Position numbers and translations under genes: made by a program. A model generated the notes under the pieces. The model did not search any database. It was not told the origin of the DNA and saw only the letters and a program-made list of their open reading frames with translations. DNA of 55,149 nucleotides, from assembly GCF_001021165.1 (NCBI RefSeq), contig NZ_AZAY01000017.1, positions 1-55,149 of the forward strand. Direction: 5' to 3'. This DNA is from Marinitoga sp. 1197 (GTDB taxonomy: Bacteria; Thermotogota; Thermotogae; Petrotogales; Petrotogaceae). Position 1 is the first letter of the stretch. Each line of letters begins with the position of its first letter. This document shows, in pieces, positions 28,179 through 37,421 of this stretch.

Positions 28179-28812
28179 GCATTTATTTTTTGATATGGAC
28201 GGTACTTTATTTGACACATCAGAAGGTATTATATTTTCTATGCAAGAAGCATTTAAAAAAAATAACTTAGAACCTTTATCAAGAGACGAAATACTAAAAC
28301 TTATAGGTCCAACGTTAGATGAGATTATGGATATAATCTTTGGAATTGAGGATAACCCTTTAAAGTTTAAAATTAGAAAAGATTTTAGAGAGTTATATGC
28401 AGAAAAAGGGGTATATATGTTAAATTTATACCCATATGTACTGGAAACATTAGAAGAATTATACAATAAAAATAATAATATGTATATTATAACGTCAAAA
28501 CCAGAAATTTTTGCCAACAAAATACTAAAAAAGTTTAAGATGGATAAATATTTCAAAAAAGTTGTCGGAGTTCCTTTAGAAGGTAATGTTTTACCAAAAA
28601 AAAATAGATTGAAAAAATTAATTACAGAACTTGAAATATCTTCAAATAGTAGTGTGATGATTGGAGATACAAAAAGTGATATTGATGCGGCAAAATATAA
28701 TAACATTGACATGATATGTGTTTCTTATGGTTTTTGCCAAAACAAATCAAATTTTAATAATTGTACTGTTGTTATAAATAAATTTAATGAATTACTTAAG
28801 ATCGTGGAGTGA
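28168..28812 (+). CDS. HAD-family phosphatase (Gph/PgmB-like)
   Basis: 214 aa. Motif I DMDGT (Asp nucleophile near residue 8), motif II in YIITSKP, a lysine in the following segment and motif IV GDTKSDIDAA are all present with a helical cap of the phosphoglycolate-phosphatase type. It overlaps the TPP-enzyme gene by eleven bases and is followed five bases later by the CDP-glucose dehydratase gene. A sugar-phosphate or repair phosphatase acting in the glycan pathway is likely. The substrate is unknown. Confidence 0.8.
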   Translation: MKYKHLFFDMDGTLFDTSEGIIFSMQEAFKKNNLEPLSRDEILKLIGPTLDEIMDIIFGIEDNPLKFKIRKDFRELYAEKGVYMLNLYPYVLETLEELYNKNNNMYIITSKPEIFANKILKKFKMDKYFKKVVGVPLEGNVLPKKNRLKKLITELEISSNSSVMIGDTKSDIDAAKYNNIDMICVSYGFCQNKSNFNNCTVVINKFNELLKIVE

Positions 28813-28816
28813 TAAT

Positions 28817-29896
28817 ATGAATCAATTCTATAAAAACAAAAAAATATTAATAACAGGACACACAGGATTTAAAGGTTCATGGCTTTCATTGTGGTTATTA
28901 AAAATGGGAGCAAAAGTAATAGGTTATGCTTTAGATCCTTATACTCAAAGAGATAACTTTGTATTATCAAATATTTCAAAAAAAATAATAGATATACGTG
29001 GGGATATAAGAGATTATAATAAATTGAAACAAGTTTTTGAAGAATATAAGCCAGAAATTATTTTTCATTTAGCAGCGCAACCATTGGTTAGATTATCATA
29101 TGAAACTCCACGAGAAACAATAGAAACAAATGTAATGGGAACAGTAAATGTATTAGAAGCGTTTAGAAATACAAGCGAATCCAAAATATTAATTAACATT
29201 ACATCAGATAAATGTTATGAAAATCAAGAATGGATATGGGGATATAGAGAAAATGATCCAATGGGTGGATACGATCCATATAGTGCAAGCAAAGGAGCAA
29301 GTGAAATAGTTTCAAGTGCATATTTAAGATCATTTTTTAATCCTAAAGAATTTGAAAAACATAATAAGGTCATAGCCACAGTAAGAGCAGGAAATGTAAT
29401 AGGTGGCGGAGACTGGGCAAAAGATAGAATAATTCCTGATTGTATAAAAGCATTAGAAGAAAATAAACCAATAGAAATTAGAAGTCCTCATGCAATTAGA
29501 CCTTGGCAACATGTACTTGAACCGTTAAGTGGATATTTACTTTTAGGTACAAAGTTAATGGAAAACCCGGAAAAATATAGTGGCCCATGGAATTTTGGCC
29601 CACATTTAAATTCAATAGTAACAGTAAAAAAAATAGTAGAAAAAGTTATAAAATACTATGGAAAAGGTAGATGGAAAGATTTATCAAATAAAAATCATCC
29701 ACATGAAGCAAAATTATTGAATTTAGATATTAGTAAAGCTAAGTTTTATCTTAATTGGGAACCAACATTAAATATAGATGAAACAATAAAACTAACTGTG
29801 GAATGGTATAAAAATTATAAGAAAAATGATGTATTTGATTTATGTATAAATCAAATAGAATATTTCGAGAATAAAATAAAGTGGTTGGAGGATTAA
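28817..29896 (+). CDS. rfbG: CDP-glucose 4,6-dehydratase
   Basis: The start is placed at ATG 28817 behind GTGGAGTG; an upstream frame extension to 28787 would overlap the HAD gene. The product is 359 aa, normal for RfbG/DdhB. The NAD motif GHTGFKGSW, the TSDKCY catalytic segment and YSASK (Tyr/Lys pair) are intact, and the [13 protein letters not shown] and [10 protein letters not shown] segments are specific to this enzyme. It converts CDP-glucose to CDP-4-keto-6-deoxyglucose. It lies two bases before the rfbH gene and in the same operon as rfbF. Confidence 0.93.
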   Translation: MNQFYKNKKILITGHTGFKGSWLSLWLLKMGAKVIGYALDPYTQRDNFVLSNISKKIIDIRGDIRDYNKLKQVFEEYKPEIIFHLAAQPLVRLSYETPRETIETNVMGTVNVLEAFRNTSESKILINITSDKCYENQEWIWGYRENDPMGGYDPYSASKGASEIVSSAYLRSFFNPKEFEKHNKVIATVRAGNVIGGGDWAKDRIIPDCIKALEENKPIEIRSPHAIRPWQHVLEPLSGYLLLGTKLMENPEKYSGPWNFGPHLNSIVTVKKIVEKVIKYYGKGRWKDLSNKNHPHEAKLLNLDISKAKFYLNWEPTLNIDETIKLTVEWYKNYKKNDVFDLCINQIEYFENKIKWLED

Positions 29897-29898
29897 AA

Positions 29899-31200
29899 AT
29901 GGAAGAAATAAGAAAAGAAATAATAGAACTTACAAAAAAATATGCAAAAAATAAAATAAAAAAAGAATTTATACCTGGAAAAACAGTAATACCATTTGCT
30001 GGAAGAGTATTTGATGAAGGAGAATATATAAATCTTGTTGAAGCATCACTTGATGGATGGCTTACAACAGGAAGATTTGCAGAAAAATTCGAATATGAAT
30101 TTGCAAAATTTTTTGGAGTAAAAAGTGTAACGTTGGTAAATTCTGGCTCCTCCGCAAACTTGTTAGCATTATCTGCATTAACATCAAAAAAACTTGGAGA
30201 AAGAAGAATAAAGCCTGGCGATGAAGTAATAACAGTAGCGGCTGGATTTCCAACTACAGTAAATCCCATAATACAAAATGGAGCAATACCAGTTTTTATA
30301 GATGTTGATATACCAACATATAACATAAAAGCAGAAGAAATAGAATCTGCTATTACAGAAAAAACAAAAGCTATAATGATAGCTCATACATTAGGGAATC
30401 CTTTTAATTTATATGAAGTAATGAGAGTAGCTAAAAAATACAATTTATGGGTAATAGAAGATATATGTGATGCAGTTGGTTCAACATTTAACGGGAAATT
30501 AGTAGGAACTTTTGGAGATATAGCAACAGTAAGTTTTTATCCTGCACATCACATCACAATGGGTGAAGGCGGAGCAATACTGACAAACAACCTACAATTA
30601 GAAAGACTGGTAAAATCATTTAGAGATTGGGGAAGAGACTGTTATTGCGAACCAGGGTTCAGTAATACATGTGGAATGAGATTTAAACAACAACATGGAA
30701 CATTACCTTTTGGATATGATCACAAATATGTATATTCACATATAGGATATAATTTAAAATTAACAGATATGCAAGCTGCGGTAGGAGTTGCACAATTAAA
30801 AAAATTACCAGAGTTCATAGAAAAAAGAAAACGAAATTTTAGATTGCTGAAAGAAGGACTTAAAAAATATGAAGAATATCTTATATTACCAGAACCAACA
30901 CCAAAAAGTGATCCATCATGGTTTGGGTTTCCAATAACTGTAAAAGATAATGACAAATTTTCACGATGGGATATAGTAACTTATTTAGAAGAAAATAAAA
31001 TAATGACAAGAATGTTATTTGGAGGAAATTTAACAAGACAACCGGCATATGAAGATGTGAAATATAAAATTCATAAAGAGCTAATAAATACCGATATAAT
31101 AATGAATAATACGTTTTTTATAGGTGTATATCCTGGTATTACAAATGAAATGATTAATTATATAATAAATACATTTGAAAAGTTTTTTGAGAATTATTAA
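29899..31200 (+). CDS. rfbH: CDP-4-keto-6-deoxyglucose 3-dehydrase (PMP-dependent E1)
   Basis: The start is ATG 29899, preceded by TTGGAGGA. The product is 433 aa. The fold is that of an aspartate-aminotransferase-type sugar aminotransferase, but the usual PLP lysine is replaced by H217 in [14 protein letters not shown]. That is the hallmark of RfbH/DdhC dehydrases, which use PMP to remove the C3 hydroxyl. C248, C250 and C258 lie where these enzymes bind a [2Fe-2S] cluster; a fourth ligand is not obvious. The partner reductase (E3, ddhD) is not in the window. It is the last gene of the operon. Confidence 0.92.
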   Translation: MEEIRKEIIELTKKYAKNKIKKEFIPGKTVIPFAGRVFDEGEYINLVEASLDGWLTTGRFAEKFEYEFAKFFGVKSVTLVNSGSSANLLALSALTSKKLGERRIKPGDEVITVAAGFPTTVNPIIQNGAIPVFIDVDIPTYNIKAEEIESAITEKTKAIMIAHTLGNPFNLYEVMRVAKKYNLWVIEDICDAVGSTFNGKLVGTFGDIATVSFYPAHHITMGEGGAILTNNLQLERLVKSFRDWGRDCYCEPGFSNTCGMRFKQQHGTLPFGYDHKYVYSHIGYNLKLTDMQAAVGVAQLKKLPEFIEKRKRNFRLLKEGLKKYEEYLILPEPTPKSDPSWFGFPITVKDNDKFSRWDIVTYLEENKIMTRMLFGGNLTRQPAYEDVKYKIHKELINTDIIMNNTFFIGVYPGITNEMINYIINTFEKFFENY

Positions 31201-31269
31201 TTAGCTTTATTAATAAGACACTCTTTCTATTAATAAATATATTAAAACTTAAATATATCTATATATTTA

Positions 31270-31361
31270 ATCATATAATTAGCTTCGCTAATTTGCACAT
31301 CAATCCTTTATGATTTGAATATATATAATTATCATATAATTAGCTTTGCTAATTATATGAT
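31270..31361. repeat. Duplicated hairpin repeat in the rfbH-tldD gap
   Basis: Positions 31270-31293 and 31331-31354 are 23/24 identical. The second copy is part of a perfect 14-base stem with a three-base loop (31331-31361); the first has only a seven-base stem (AATTAGC/GCTAATT). No T-run follows, so terminator function is doubtful. The 206-base gap has no gene. Confidence 0.7.
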
Positions 31362-31374
31362 AATGTGATATAAT
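31346..31374 (+). promoter_or_regulatory. Promoter of tldD, overlapping a hairpin
   Basis: TTGCTA (31346-31351) and TATAAT (31369-31374) are 17 bases apart. The -35 lies inside the perfect palindrome 31331-31361, so a protein bound there would affect initiation. Confidence 0.45.
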
Positions 31375-31406
31375 ATTATTAAACTGACAATTTCGGGGGT
31401 GAAATA

Positions 31407-32795
31407 GTGTTAAGCAAGGAATTAGTAAATGAAGTAATCAGGACCGTATTAAAATACGGTGGAGATTTTGCTGAAGTATTTGTAGAAAAAAGATATACCA
31501 ACACATTTGAAATGAAAAATGGAGACTTAGAAAATGCATCATCTGGCAATACTTTTGGTGTTGGTATAAGAGGATTTTTAAATACTCAAGCAGTATATGC
31601 ATACACAAATGATTTAAGTAGGGAAAGTTTATTAAATGTAGCAAAAAGAGTTGGAGAAGCTCTTGGCGAAATAAAAATAAAGGATTTAACTTTAAATCTA
31701 ACAGAAAAGAAATTTGACAATAAGCATGTAGTATTATTATATCCTGAAGATATAACAAAAAAGAAAAAAGTTGATGTTATGAAAAGATCATATAGTTCAG
31801 CGAAAAACTATTCTGATTTGATAAAACAAGTAGTTGTTAGATATTGGGAATATAATCAAAATATTTTGGTTGCAAATTCAGAAGGTGTTTTTGCAGAAGA
31901 TAATAGAGTTAGAACAAGGTTAATGATTTCAGCAGTAGCTGAAGATAATGGAGTAATGGAAACGGGATTTTATGGTCCAGGAGCAGGCATGGGGTTTGAA
32001 TTTTTCGATAGAATAGATGTAGAGGAAGTAGGTAAGTTAGCAGCAAGAACTGCAGTGAAAATGGTAAAAGCAGAACCTGCACCTGCAGGGAAATTGCCAG
32101 TTGTAATTGCAAATGAATTTGGAGGAGTTATTTTCCACGAAGCTGTTGGCCATGCACTTGAAGCAACCTCTGTTGCAAAAGGTGCATCTGTTTTTGCTGG
32201 TAAATTAGGACAAAAAGTAGCTGCAGAATGCGTTTCTGCTGTTGATGATGGAACAATACCAAATGCATGGGGTTCAACAAATATAGATGATGAAGGAACA
32301 CCGACAAGAAGAAATTTGTTAATAGAAAAAGGCGTATTAAAAGGATATATGATAGATAAATTAGGCGGAAGACGAATGAATATGGAACCAACAGGTAGTG
32401 CAAGAAGGCAGAATTATACATTTGCTCCAACATCGAGAATGACTAATACTTTCATTTTGCCTGGAGATAATTATCCTGAAGAAATTATTGCTAACACAGA
32501 ATACGGATTATATGCAAAAAGAATGGGTGGAGGATCTGTAAATCCTTCAACAGGAGAATTTAATTTTGCTGTAAATGAAGGTTATTTAATAGAAAATGGA
32601 AAAATAACAAAACCAGTTAGAGGTGCAACATTAATAGGAAAAGGATATGAAATAATACAAAAAATAGATATGGTTGGAAATGATATAGCCAGAGGTCAGG
32701 GAATGTGTGGATCTATTTCTGGTAGTATTCCAGCGGATGTTGGACAACCTACTATAAGGGTTTCTGAAATAATTGTTGGGGGGCGAAATAAATGA
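31407..32795 (+). CDS. tldD: TldD-type metalloprotease subunit
   Basis: 462 aa, starting with GTG after GGGGGTG. The active-site motif HExxxH is H244-E245-A-V-G-H249, with the downstream region around GSARR and the C-terminal MCGSISGSIP motif typical of TldD. TldD forms a heterodimer with TldE/PmbA; the complex degrades unfolded or modified peptides and matures some bacterial peptides. It overlaps pmbA by four bases (ATGA), consistent with equal production. Confidence 0.92.
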   Translation: MLSKELVNEVIRTVLKYGGDFAEVFVEKRYTNTFEMKNGDLENASSGNTFGVGIRGFLNTQAVYAYTNDLSRESLLNVAKRVGEALGEIKIKDLTLNLTEKKFDNKHVVLLYPEDITKKKKVDVMKRSYSSAKNYSDLIKQVVVRYWEYNQNILVANSEGVFAEDNRVRTRLMISAVAEDNGVMETGFYGPGAGMGFEFFDRIDVEEVGKLAARTAVKMVKAEPAPAGKLPVVIANEFGGVIFHEAVGHALEATSVAKGASVFAGKLGQKVAAECVSAVDDGTIPNAWGSTNIDDEGTPTRRNLLIEKGVLKGYMIDKLGGRRMNMEPTGSARRQNYTFAPTSRMTNTFILPGDNYPEEIIANTEYGLYAKRMGGGSVNPSTGEFNFAVNEGYLIENGKITKPVRGATLIGKGYEIIQKIDMVGNDIARGQGMCGSISGSIPADVGQPTIRVSEIIVGGRNK

Positions 32796-34108
32796 CATAT
32801 AATGAATTTAAAGATAAAGTATTTAAATTAGCAAAAGAAAAAGGTTTTGAAGCTCAAATAACATATTCTAAAAATTACGAATTTTCAATAAGACTGGCCA
32901 ATGGAAATATGGATGAATACAAAGATGCAAATAATAGTTCAATCTCTTTAAAAGTATTGAAAAATGGGAAAATTGGATCCGCTTCAACTACAATTTTTGA
33001 TGCTCCCGAAAGATTGTTGGAAGAAGCAATAACAAATTATGAAATAATTGATTCAGAAGAGGAAAACTTTTTTTATGATGGTAAAGGCGAATATCCTGAT
33101 ATAAAATCATATTATGGAGAATTTGAAAAATTAAGTGTAAAAGAAAAAATGGAAAAATTAAATAAAATGCATGAAATAGCTTCAAAAGATGAAAGTATAA
33201 TGATGGTTCCTATAACTGTATTAGGCCATCAGGTTACGGAGGTTTCAATGGCTAACACTTTAGGCCTTGAAAAATCATATAAAGGTGACGGTGGATATGC
33301 ATATATTTCAGTAGTGGCAAAAGATAAATCTCCGAGATCAGGATTTTGGTATGGTCTTACAACAAAACCGGAAAATTTAAATGTTGAAGAAATAAGTCAA
33401 AAAGCAGTTGAAGAAGCTAAAGCAAAAATCGGGGCTAAATCTGTTAAAAGCGGAAAATATAGAGTAATTTTTAGAAAAGATGAGTTTGCATCACTAATAT
33501 CTACTATGTTAATACCTATGATTTCTGCAGAAAACGCACAAAAAAATATGTCACCTTTAAAAGAAAAAATAGGAGAAAAAATAGGTAGTGATATATTAAA
33601 AATAAAAGATGTGCCATATTATGAAGGATCATTATCAAATGCCGCATTTGATAATGAAGGTGTTCCTACAAAAGAAAAAAATATCATAGAAAATGGGAAA
33701 TTTAAAACATTTTTATATAATTTAAAGACAGCAAAAAAAGATGGAAAGGAATCAACTGGCAATGCATCAGGAAGAGGAATTGCTCCAATTAATTTGTTAG
33801 TTGAACCAGGAGAACTAAACTTTAATGAATTAATAAAAAAATTAGATAATGGAATAATTATTACATCATTAGAAGGATTGCATTCTGGAGCTAACCCAAT
33901 TTCAGGGGAATTCTCATTAGGAGCACAGGGATTAAAAGTAGAAAATGGAGAAATTGTTGGTGGTGTTGAACAAATCACAGTTTCAGGTAATTTTCTCAAC
34001 ATTTTAAAAAATATTGAAGCTATTGGAAATGATATGTGGATTTCATTTGGAGGCGCAATTTCGCCATCTGTTATTGTTTCTGAAATAGATATTGCAGGTA
34101 ATGAATAG
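32792..34108 (+). CDS. pmbA: TldE/PmbA subunit
   Basis: 438 aa. PmbA homologue without the HExxxH motif, as expected for the non-catalytic partner. LHSGANPISGEFSLGA and the terminal SPSVIVSEIDIAG are family signatures. It is coupled to tldD by ATGA and lies eleven bases before the HEPN-type gene, so the four genes from 31407 may be one transcript. Confidence 0.9.
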   Translation: MTYNEFKDKVFKLAKEKGFEAQITYSKNYEFSIRLANGNMDEYKDANNSSISLKVLKNGKIGSASTTIFDAPERLLEEAITNYEIIDSEEENFFYDGKGEYPDIKSYYGEFEKLSVKEKMEKLNKMHEIASKDESIMMVPITVLGHQVTEVSMANTLGLEKSYKGDGGYAYISVVAKDKSPRSGFWYGLTTKPENLNVEEISQKAVEEAKAKIGAKSVKSGKYRVIFRKDEFASLISTMLIPMISAENAQKNMSPLKEKIGEKIGSDILKIKDVPYYEGSLSNAAFDNEGVPTKEKNIIENGKFKTFLYNLKTAKKDGKESTGNASGRGIAPINLLVEPGELNFNELIKKLDNGIIITSLEGLHSGANPISGEFSLGAQGLKVENGEIVGGVEQITVSGNFLNILKNIEAIGNDMWISFGGAISPSVIVSEIDIAGNE

Positions 34109-34119
34109 GAGAGATTTTT

Positions 34120-34545
34120 ATGGCATTAGATATTAGCAGTCTTGAAAAAGCTATAAATTCTCTGGATACGCTTATCCAAAAAACAAATGATAATGAATTT
34201 ATGGAATCTCTTGATGTAACATTTAGATATGGAATTAAAGCTGGAGTTATACAGAACTTTGAATTTACATATGAATTATGTTGGAAATTTATGAAAAGAT
34301 GGCTTGAAGAAAATATAGGGAAAATTTATGTAGATGGCATACCAAGAAAAGAACTCTTTAGATTAAGTTATGAAAATAAACTTATAGATAATGTTCAAAA
34401 ATGGTTTAAATACCATAAATATAGGAATTTAACGTCTCACACATATAATATTGAAATTGCAGAAGAAGTTTTTGAAGTATCAAAAGAATTTATAAATGAT
34501 GCTAAATTTTTATTAGAGAGGCTTAAGGAAAAAAATGACTTTTGA
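34120..34545 (+). CDS. HI0074-type HEPN-domain protein (nucleotidyltransferase partner / toxin candidate)
   Basis: 141 aa, all-helical. It contains the RX4H motif RNLTSH near residue 107 and matches the HI0074/HepT-like nucleotidyltransferase substrate-binding family. Related HepT proteins are RNases that are AMPylated and silenced by a MntA nucleotidyltransferase. The next gene encodes that type of partner and overlaps by eleven bases. AGGAGAG precedes the ATG. A toxin role in this organism is inference. Confidence 0.78.
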   Translation: MALDISSLEKAINSLDTLIQKTNDNEFMESLDVTFRYGIKAGVIQNFEFTYELCWKFMKRWLEENIGKIYVDGIPRKELFRLSYENKLIDNVQKWFKYHKYRNLTSHTYNIEIAEEVFEVSKEFINDAKFLLERLKEKNDF

Positions 34546-34834
34546 TATTAAAGAGGAATATTTTAATTTAATTATAAAAATTCTAAAAAAACATATACAG
34601 AGTTGTACAATAATAATTTTTGGTTCCAGAATTACTGGTAAATCAAATGAAGCTTCAGATCTTGATATTGCTATTGATTGTGGAAAAAAGTTAGATTTAA
34701 TAACTTTGTTTGAAATTGAAGAAGATTTCCAGGATTCTAATTTGCCTTTTAGAGTTGATCTCATTGATTGGCAAAGAACTTCCGAAAGTTTTAAAAATAT
34801 TATATTAAATAATTGCATGAAAATAAAAATATAG
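34535..34834 (+). CDS. MNT-type minimal nucleotidyltransferase (antitoxin candidate)
   Basis: 99 aa. It has the polymerase-beta-like signature GSR...SDLDIAI (G-S and D-x-D) and a third acidic position in RVDLID. This is the HI0073/MntA partner of the upstream HEPN protein. It is translated from within the end of the upstream gene, consistent with a tight two-component module. The stop codon lies in the stem of the following terminator. Confidence 0.82.
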   Translation: MTFDIKEEYFNLIIKILKKHIQSCTIIIFGSRITGKSNEASDLDIAIDCGKKLDLITLFEIEEDFQDSNLPFRVDLIDWQRTSESFKNIILNNCMKIKI

Positions 34835-34857
34835 CGACTTTGTGTCGCTATATTTTT
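34831..34857 (+). terminator. Terminator after the HEPN/MNT pair
   Basis: Stem ATAGCGAC / GTCGCTAT with a five-base loop, followed by ATTTTTT. Confidence 0.8.
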
Positions 34858-34875
34858 TAGAGAATTTATATTTTC

Positions 34876-34922
34876 ACAAATTGCCAAATATGTTGCAAAT
34901 TTGCACATATTGGCAATTTTGT
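34876..34922. promoter_or_regulatory. Long imperfect palindrome upstream of ohyA (candidate operator)
   Basis: Arms of 24 and 23 bases (34876-34899 and 34900-34922) pair almost completely apart from three single-base offsets. The centre TGCAAATTTGCA is perfect, and TTGCCAA pairs with TTGGCAA further out. It ends three bases before the -35 of ohyA and has no T-run. A regulator site is the simplest explanation; the TetR gene at 36856-37419 is a candidate binder. Confidence 0.55.
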
Positions 34923-34925
34923 TTA

Positions 34926-34954
34926 TTTACAAACATAAAAAAAAGGTTTATACT
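34926..34954 (+). promoter_or_regulatory. Promoter of ohyA
   Basis: TTTACA (34926-34931) and TATACT (34949-34954), 17 bases apart, 37 bases before the start codon. Confidence 0.6.
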
Positions 34955-34991
34955 TAATCATGTCAGAAAAATTTGAAGGAGGTTATGAAGG

Positions 34992-36695
34992 ATGAGCGTT
35001 TATCAAAGAGAATACAATCCAAAAAAACCAAAAGGAATCGAAAATAAAAAAGCCTATCTTGTAGGTTCAGGTATAGCATCTTTAGCAGCAGCATTTTATT
35101 TAATAAGAGACGGTCATATAGATGGAAAAAATATTACAATTTTCGAAAGAAAAGATATAAATGGTGGTGCATTAGATGGTATTGGTGATCCAGAAAATGG
35201 TTATATCATTCGTGGCGGTAGAGAAATGGAAGAACATTATGAATGCACCTGGGATATGTTTGCAGATATTCCATCACTTGAAGATCCAAACAAAACAGTA
35301 CTGGATGAAATGAAAGAAATAAATGACTGGGATCCCAACGTATCAGCCCAAAGGGTAATTAAAAGTGGTGGTGAAAGAGTACCCGTTAAAACACTAGGGT
35401 TAGAAGAAAAGCATATAAAACAATTAACAAAACTATTTTTAATGAAAGAAAAAGATTTAGGAGCAATGACTGTTGAAGAATTTTTTGATCCATCATTTTT
35501 AGAAACAGATATGTGGTTATTATGGAGAAGTATGTTTGCATTTCAAAATTGGCATAGTGTAGTAGAAATGAAAAGATATATGGAAAGATTTATTCATCTA
35601 TTACCTGGTATGACAGAATTAAGAGATATTTTATTCTCAAAATATAATCAATATGATTCTTTTGTAATACCATTAATAAGATGGTTAGAAAAACATGGAG
35701 TTAATTTTGTAAATAACACACAGGTTATAGATCTTGATATAGATATAACAGAAAAAGAAAAAGTTGTAACTGGGATACATCTAATTCAAAATGGAGAAAA
35801 GAAATATATAAAAACAACAAGGGATGATTTAGTATTTGTAATAAACGGGTCAATGACAGAAAATTCGACATTAGGTAGCATGGATAAAGCTCCTGAATTA
35901 AATACAGAATTAGGCCCTGTATGGAGCTTGTGGAAAAATATAGCTGCAAAAGATCCTGCATTTGGAAGGCCGGAAGTTTTTTATGAAAACATTGACAAAA
36001 CAAAATGGGAATCATTTACAATGACATTTAAAGATTCAAAAATGGCAGATGTTCTTAGAGATCTTACAGGAAGAGATCCATATTCTGGAAGAGTTGTAAC
36101 AGGAGGTATTGTAACAATAAAAGATTCAAATTGGTTAATGAGTGTTACATGTAGTAGACAGCCACATTTTGCAAACCAGCCAGATAATGTCTTGGTATTA
36201 TGGGCATATGGTTTATTCCCAGACAATGAAGGTAATTATATAAAGAAAAAGATGAGCGAATGTACTGGCGAAGAATTATTAAGAGAATTATTATATCATC
36301 TTGGTGTAGAAGGAGATTTAATGGAAGAAATTGTGGATAGTGCAATTGTAATTCCAGCAATGATGCCACATATTACGAGTCAATTTATGCCACGTGTAAA
36401 AGGAGATAGACCAGAAGTTGTACCAGAAGGAAGCGTTAATTTGGCATTCTTAGGACAATTTGTAGAAATAGAAAATGATTGTGTATTTACTGTAGAATAT
36501 TCTGTGCGTTCTGCTATTATAGCTGTTTATAAATTATTAAATCTCGATAAGAAAGTTCCTGAAATTTATCCAAGTAAATATGATATCAGACATGTAATAA
36601 ATGCAACTAAAACTCTATATAGTGGAAAACCTTTACCTGGAGAATTTTTTGTAAAAAAGCTTTTAAAAGATACATCACTTGAAGATTTAATGTAA
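34992..36695 (+). CDS. ohyA: Oleate hydratase (MCRA family, FAD-dependent)
   Basis: 567 aa, typical length. The N-terminal FAD motif GSGIASLAAAF and the FERKD acidic end are followed by GGALDGIGDP and GGREMEEHYECTWD, signatures of the myosin-cross-reactive-antigen family. These enzymes add water to the cis-9 double bond of unsaturated fatty acids, giving 10-hydroxy acids, often as protection against toxic fatty acids. TTGAAGGAGG precedes the ATG. It is monocistronic, with its own promoter, palindrome and terminator. The family is best known from Firmicutes, so lateral acquisition is possible. Confidence 0.93.
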   Translation: MSVYQREYNPKKPKGIENKKAYLVGSGIASLAAAFYLIRDGHIDGKNITIFERKDINGGALDGIGDPENGYIIRGGREMEEHYECTWDMFADIPSLEDPNKTVLDEMKEINDWDPNVSAQRVIKSGGERVPVKTLGLEEKHIKQLTKLFLMKEKDLGAMTVEEFFDPSFLETDMWLLWRSMFAFQNWHSVVEMKRYMERFIHLLPGMTELRDILFSKYNQYDSFVIPLIRWLEKHGVNFVNNTQVIDLDIDITEKEKVVTGIHLIQNGEKKYIKTTRDDLVFVINGSMTENSTLGSMDKAPELNTELGPVWSLWKNIAAKDPAFGRPEVFYENIDKTKWESFTMTFKDSKMADVLRDLTGRDPYSGRVVTGGIVTIKDSNWLMSVTCSRQPHFANQPDNVLVLWAYGLFPDNEGNYIKKKMSECTGEELLRELLYHLGVEGDLMEEIVDSAIVIPAMMPHITSQFMPRVKGDRPEVVPEGSVNLAFLGQFVEIENDCVFTVEYSVRSAIIAVYKLLNLDKKVPEIYPSKYDIRHVINATKTLYSGKPLPGEFFVKKLLKDTSLEDLM

Positions 36696-36713
36696 TATAG
36701 ATTGAGGTAAATA

Positions 36714-36751
36714 AAACAATAAACCGAGGTAAAACCCTCGGTTTATTGTTT
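36714..36751. terminator. Strong terminator after ohyA
   Basis: A 16-base stem (AAACAATAAACCGAGG and its complement) with a six-base loop, running into T-rich sequence. The A/T flanks make it usable from both sides, between convergent genes. Confidence 0.8.
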
Positions 36752-36855
36752 TATCATTAACGGATTTTCAAAATTTGTTTTTATAAAACATATATGTAAT
36801 TTTATTCCATTTCTTTCTTCCTCCTATTTGCGTTTCTGTATATACTTTTCCATCT

Positions 36856-37419
36856 TCACCTTCTACTTTTTTCAAATTTCTTTAATGCTCTTTTAATGTC
36901 ACCTTCAATAATTTTATTTAATTTGTAAGTTAATATTTCCGGGTCCTCATCCATTTTATTTTTTATCCAATCTATAATCATCCCAGTAAGGGCTATTTCA
37001 TAAAATTTCACAACATAATTTTTATCCTCAATTGAAACATTTAATCCTTTCGATAATTCTTCAACAACATCATAAATAAATTTAGCAACTGTATCATACA
37101 AATGTAATTCCAAACGATCTCTATCTATTGAATGATATGCATTTAAAACAATTTTTTTGTTATTTTTTAAATAATATAAAAGATTTAAAAATCCTTTTTG
37201 CCAGTTCTCATAATGTTTATTTTCTCCAACAGCTTCTAATATGTCTGTGATGAAAATCCATTCTAATAAATCATAAATATCATGAAAATAATAATATAAT
37301 GTTCTTCTATTTAGCCCACAATCTTTTACTACATCATTAACGGTTATTTTTGACAAAGGTTTTTCTTTCATTAATTTTTTTAATGAATTTGCTAAAGCTT
37401 TTTTTGTTATTTCAGACAT
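36856..37419 (-). CDS. TetR/AcrR-family regulator
   Basis: 187 aa. The N-terminal helix-turn-helix (KITVNDVVKDCGLNRRTLYYYF, about residues 20-41) is typical of TetR. The C-terminal ligand domain resembles the DhaS/TetR_C_8 group. AAAGGAG precedes the ATG. The gene starts two bases after the aminotransferase gene, so the two form an operon. It faces ohyA, whose promoter has a large palindrome, so ohyA and its own operon are both possible targets. Confidence 0.85.
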   Translation of the reverse strand: MSEITKKALANSLKKLMKEKPLSKITVNDVVKDCGLNRRTLYYYFHDIYDLLEWIFITDILEAVGENKHYENWQKGFLNLLYYLKNNKKIVLNAYHSIDRDRLELHLYDTVAKFIYDVVEELSKGLNVSIEDKNYVVKFYEIALTGMIIDWIKNKMDEDPEILTYKLNKIIEGDIKRALKKFEKSRR

Positions 37420-37421
37420 AC

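Noticed and set aside
28149-28712. Minus-strand ORF of 187 codons over the HAD gene
   Set aside because: Low-complexity Leu/Ile/Ser composition, no ribosome binding site, and full overlap with a recognisable gene.
31201-31406. Small RNA or tRNA gene in the rfbH-tldD gap
   Set aside because: Only AT-rich hairpins were seen; no cloverleaf, and no recognisable RNA family.
24198-34108. A RiPP system formed by the radical SAM protein and TldD/PmbA
   Set aside because: No small precursor gene was found near either, the radical SAM gene is embedded in a sugar operon, and tldD-pmbA has its own promoter 6 kb away.
34876-34922. Terminator for the upstream HEPN/MNT pair
   Set aside because: There is no T-run, and a complete terminator already lies at 34831-34857.
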